A stretch of 64,000 nt of DNA, taken from positions 290,001 through 354,000 of the forward strand of contig NZ_CP080590.1 in the NCBI RefSeq assembly GCF_019504385.1, in the 5' to 3' direction. Positions 63,068 through 64,000 of the stretch are shown here, piece after piece. Each line of letters starts with the position of its first letter. The stretch's first letter is position 1. Under the pieces are notes generated by a model, which was given only the letters and a program-made list of their open reading frames with translations, had not been told where the DNA came from and did not search any database. This DNA is from Devosia salina. GTDB taxonomy: Bacteria > Pseudomonadota > Alphaproteobacteria > Rhizobiales > Devosiaceae. The position numbers and the translations under genes were made by a program.

Positions 63068-64000
63068 CCGCCCTGCTCACCGTCGAAAATCTAAGCAAGG
63101 TCTTCCACCTTGGCGGCGGCCTCTTCCGTCAGGGCCGCGAACTGGTAGCGCTCAACGATATCAACCTGACGGTCGAAAAGGGCGAGACCCTGGCCATTGT
63201 CGGGGAAAGCGGCTGCGGCAAGACCACGCTGGGACGCTGCATCATCAAGGCGCAGCCGGTGTCTTCCGGTCACGTCTTCTACAATCCGGACGAGGGCGGA
63301 CATGTTGATCTCACCACGCTTTCGAAGCGCGAGATCAAGCCCTATCGCCGCGATATCCGCATGATCTTCCAGGACCCGATGAGCTCGCTCAATCCCAACA
63401 TGCGGATCTTTGACATCGTCGCCGAGCCGCTGCGGGTGCACAAACTGCTGCGGGGCCGGGAGCTGGAAGCACGCGTCTATGAGACGCTGGCCAAGGTCGG
63501 CATCTCGCCCGATGCGGCCGGGCGCTATCCGCATGCCTTTTCCGGCGGCCAGCGGCAGCGCATCGGCATTGCCCGGGCGCTGGTGCTCAACCCGAAACTG
63601 GTGATCGCCGATGAGGCCGTCTCGGCGCTCGACGTCTCGATCCAGGCGCAGGTGCTGAACCTCCTCGACGACCTCAAGGAAGAGTTCGGCCTCACCTACA
63701 TCTTCATCAGCCACGACCTGGGGGTGGTGAACTACATAGCCGACCGGGTGGTGGTGATGTATCTCGGCCACGTGGTCGAGAACGCGCCCACCGAAATGCT
63801 GTTCGAGCGGCCGCGCCATCCCTATACCGAGATGCTGCTCGAGGCTCTGCCCATTGCCGACCCGACCCGACGCAAGGGGCGGAACAAGGAACTCAAGGGC
63901 GAGATCCCCTATCTCGGCAACCGGCCCAAGGGCTGCCCCTTCCACACCCGCTGCAAATATGCGGCCGACCGCTGCCGTGCCGAAAAGCCGGAACTGCGAC
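63064..64000 (+). CDS. ABC transporter ATP-binding protein, DppF-like (partial at window edge)
   Basis: At least 312 residues from ATG 63064 (ATGA overlap with the previous gene), still open at 64000. Walker A GESGCGKTT, Q-loop FQDPMSSLNP, signature FSGGQRQRIGIARAL, Walker B LVIADEAVSALD, oligo-HPY cysteines near the end. Note DEAVSALD in place of the usual DEPVSALD, a frequent variant in this group. Confidence 0.9.
   Translation, partial: MTALLTVENLSKVFHLGGGLFRQGRELVALNDINLTVEKGETLAIVGESGCGKTTLGRCIIKAQPVSSGHVFYNPDEGGHVDLTTLSKREIKPYRRDIRMIFQDPMSSLNPNMRIFDIVAEPLRVHKLLRGRELEARVYETLAKVGISPDAAGRYPHAFSGGQRQRIGIARALVLNPKLVIADEAVSALDVSIQAQVLNLLDDLKEEFGLTYIFISHDLGVVNYIADRVVVMYLGHVVENAPTEMLFERPRHPYTEMLLEALPIADPTRRKGRNKELKGEIPYLGNRPKGCPFHTRCKYAADRCRAEKPELR

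Overview
The window looks like an alphaproteobacterial chromosome, probably Hyphomicrobiales and possibly Devosia-like. This rests on high-GC coding sequence, rhizobial-style ABC transporters and the gene families present; the genus is a guess. A 48.45-kb foreign block sits in the middle. Its ends are a 41-bp direct repeat: 3801-3841 is a copy of the 3' end of tRNA-Gly(CCC), and 52252-52292 lies in the intact tRNA gene. A tyrosine integrase (50744-52129) abuts the tRNA, so I read 3842-52292 as an integrative mobilizable element (IME).

Left flank (1-3800): an HNH endonuclease and a NitT/TauT-type ABC transporter operon. Right flank (52326-64000): a LacI regulator, two exported proteins (one with EF-hands), a heparinase II/III-like protein and a family-5 (peptide/oligosaccharide type) ABC transporter running off the window. 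LacI-type palindromes lie before the regulator and before the heparinase gene.

IME cargo 1 (about 4-22.7 kb) is a phthalate catabolism island. It has a MarR regulator, pht2-pht4-pht5 with a small co-directional gene, the divergent oxygenase pht3, a TAXI-TRAP importer, an exported alpha/beta-hydrolase-like protein, a frameshifted FAH-family gene and an MFS transporter. Five copies of a TTAG-N4-CTAA-type palindrome stand at the promoters of these units. The island is fringed by IS3, IS110 and IS5 sequences and by several pseudogenes (aldehyde dehydrogenase, alpha/beta hydrolase, FAH).

IME backbone (about 24-37.5 kb): a DUF3987 helicase-like protein, a large unknown protein, DUF736, a ParA/StbB-like ATPase, a membrane protein, a VirD4/TraD-like coupling protein and a MobF relaxase with a decayed duplicate of its tail. 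No mating-pair (VirB) genes are present, so transfer would need a helper. A conserved 24-bp sequence occurs before the DUF3987, parA and relaxase genes, with tandem 9-bp repeats near the first two.

The gene ardC (antirestriction) is split by a 5.95-kb recombinase-in-trio (RIT-like) element with 27-bp perfect terminal inverted repeats. It carries three overlapping tyrosine recombinases and a chrB-like/chrA chromate-resistance pair. Between ardC and the integrase lies a defence/stability zone: a winged-helix protein, a four-gene translationally coupled operon (higB-higA-unknown-PIN), a type IIG restriction-modification protein and a higA relic.
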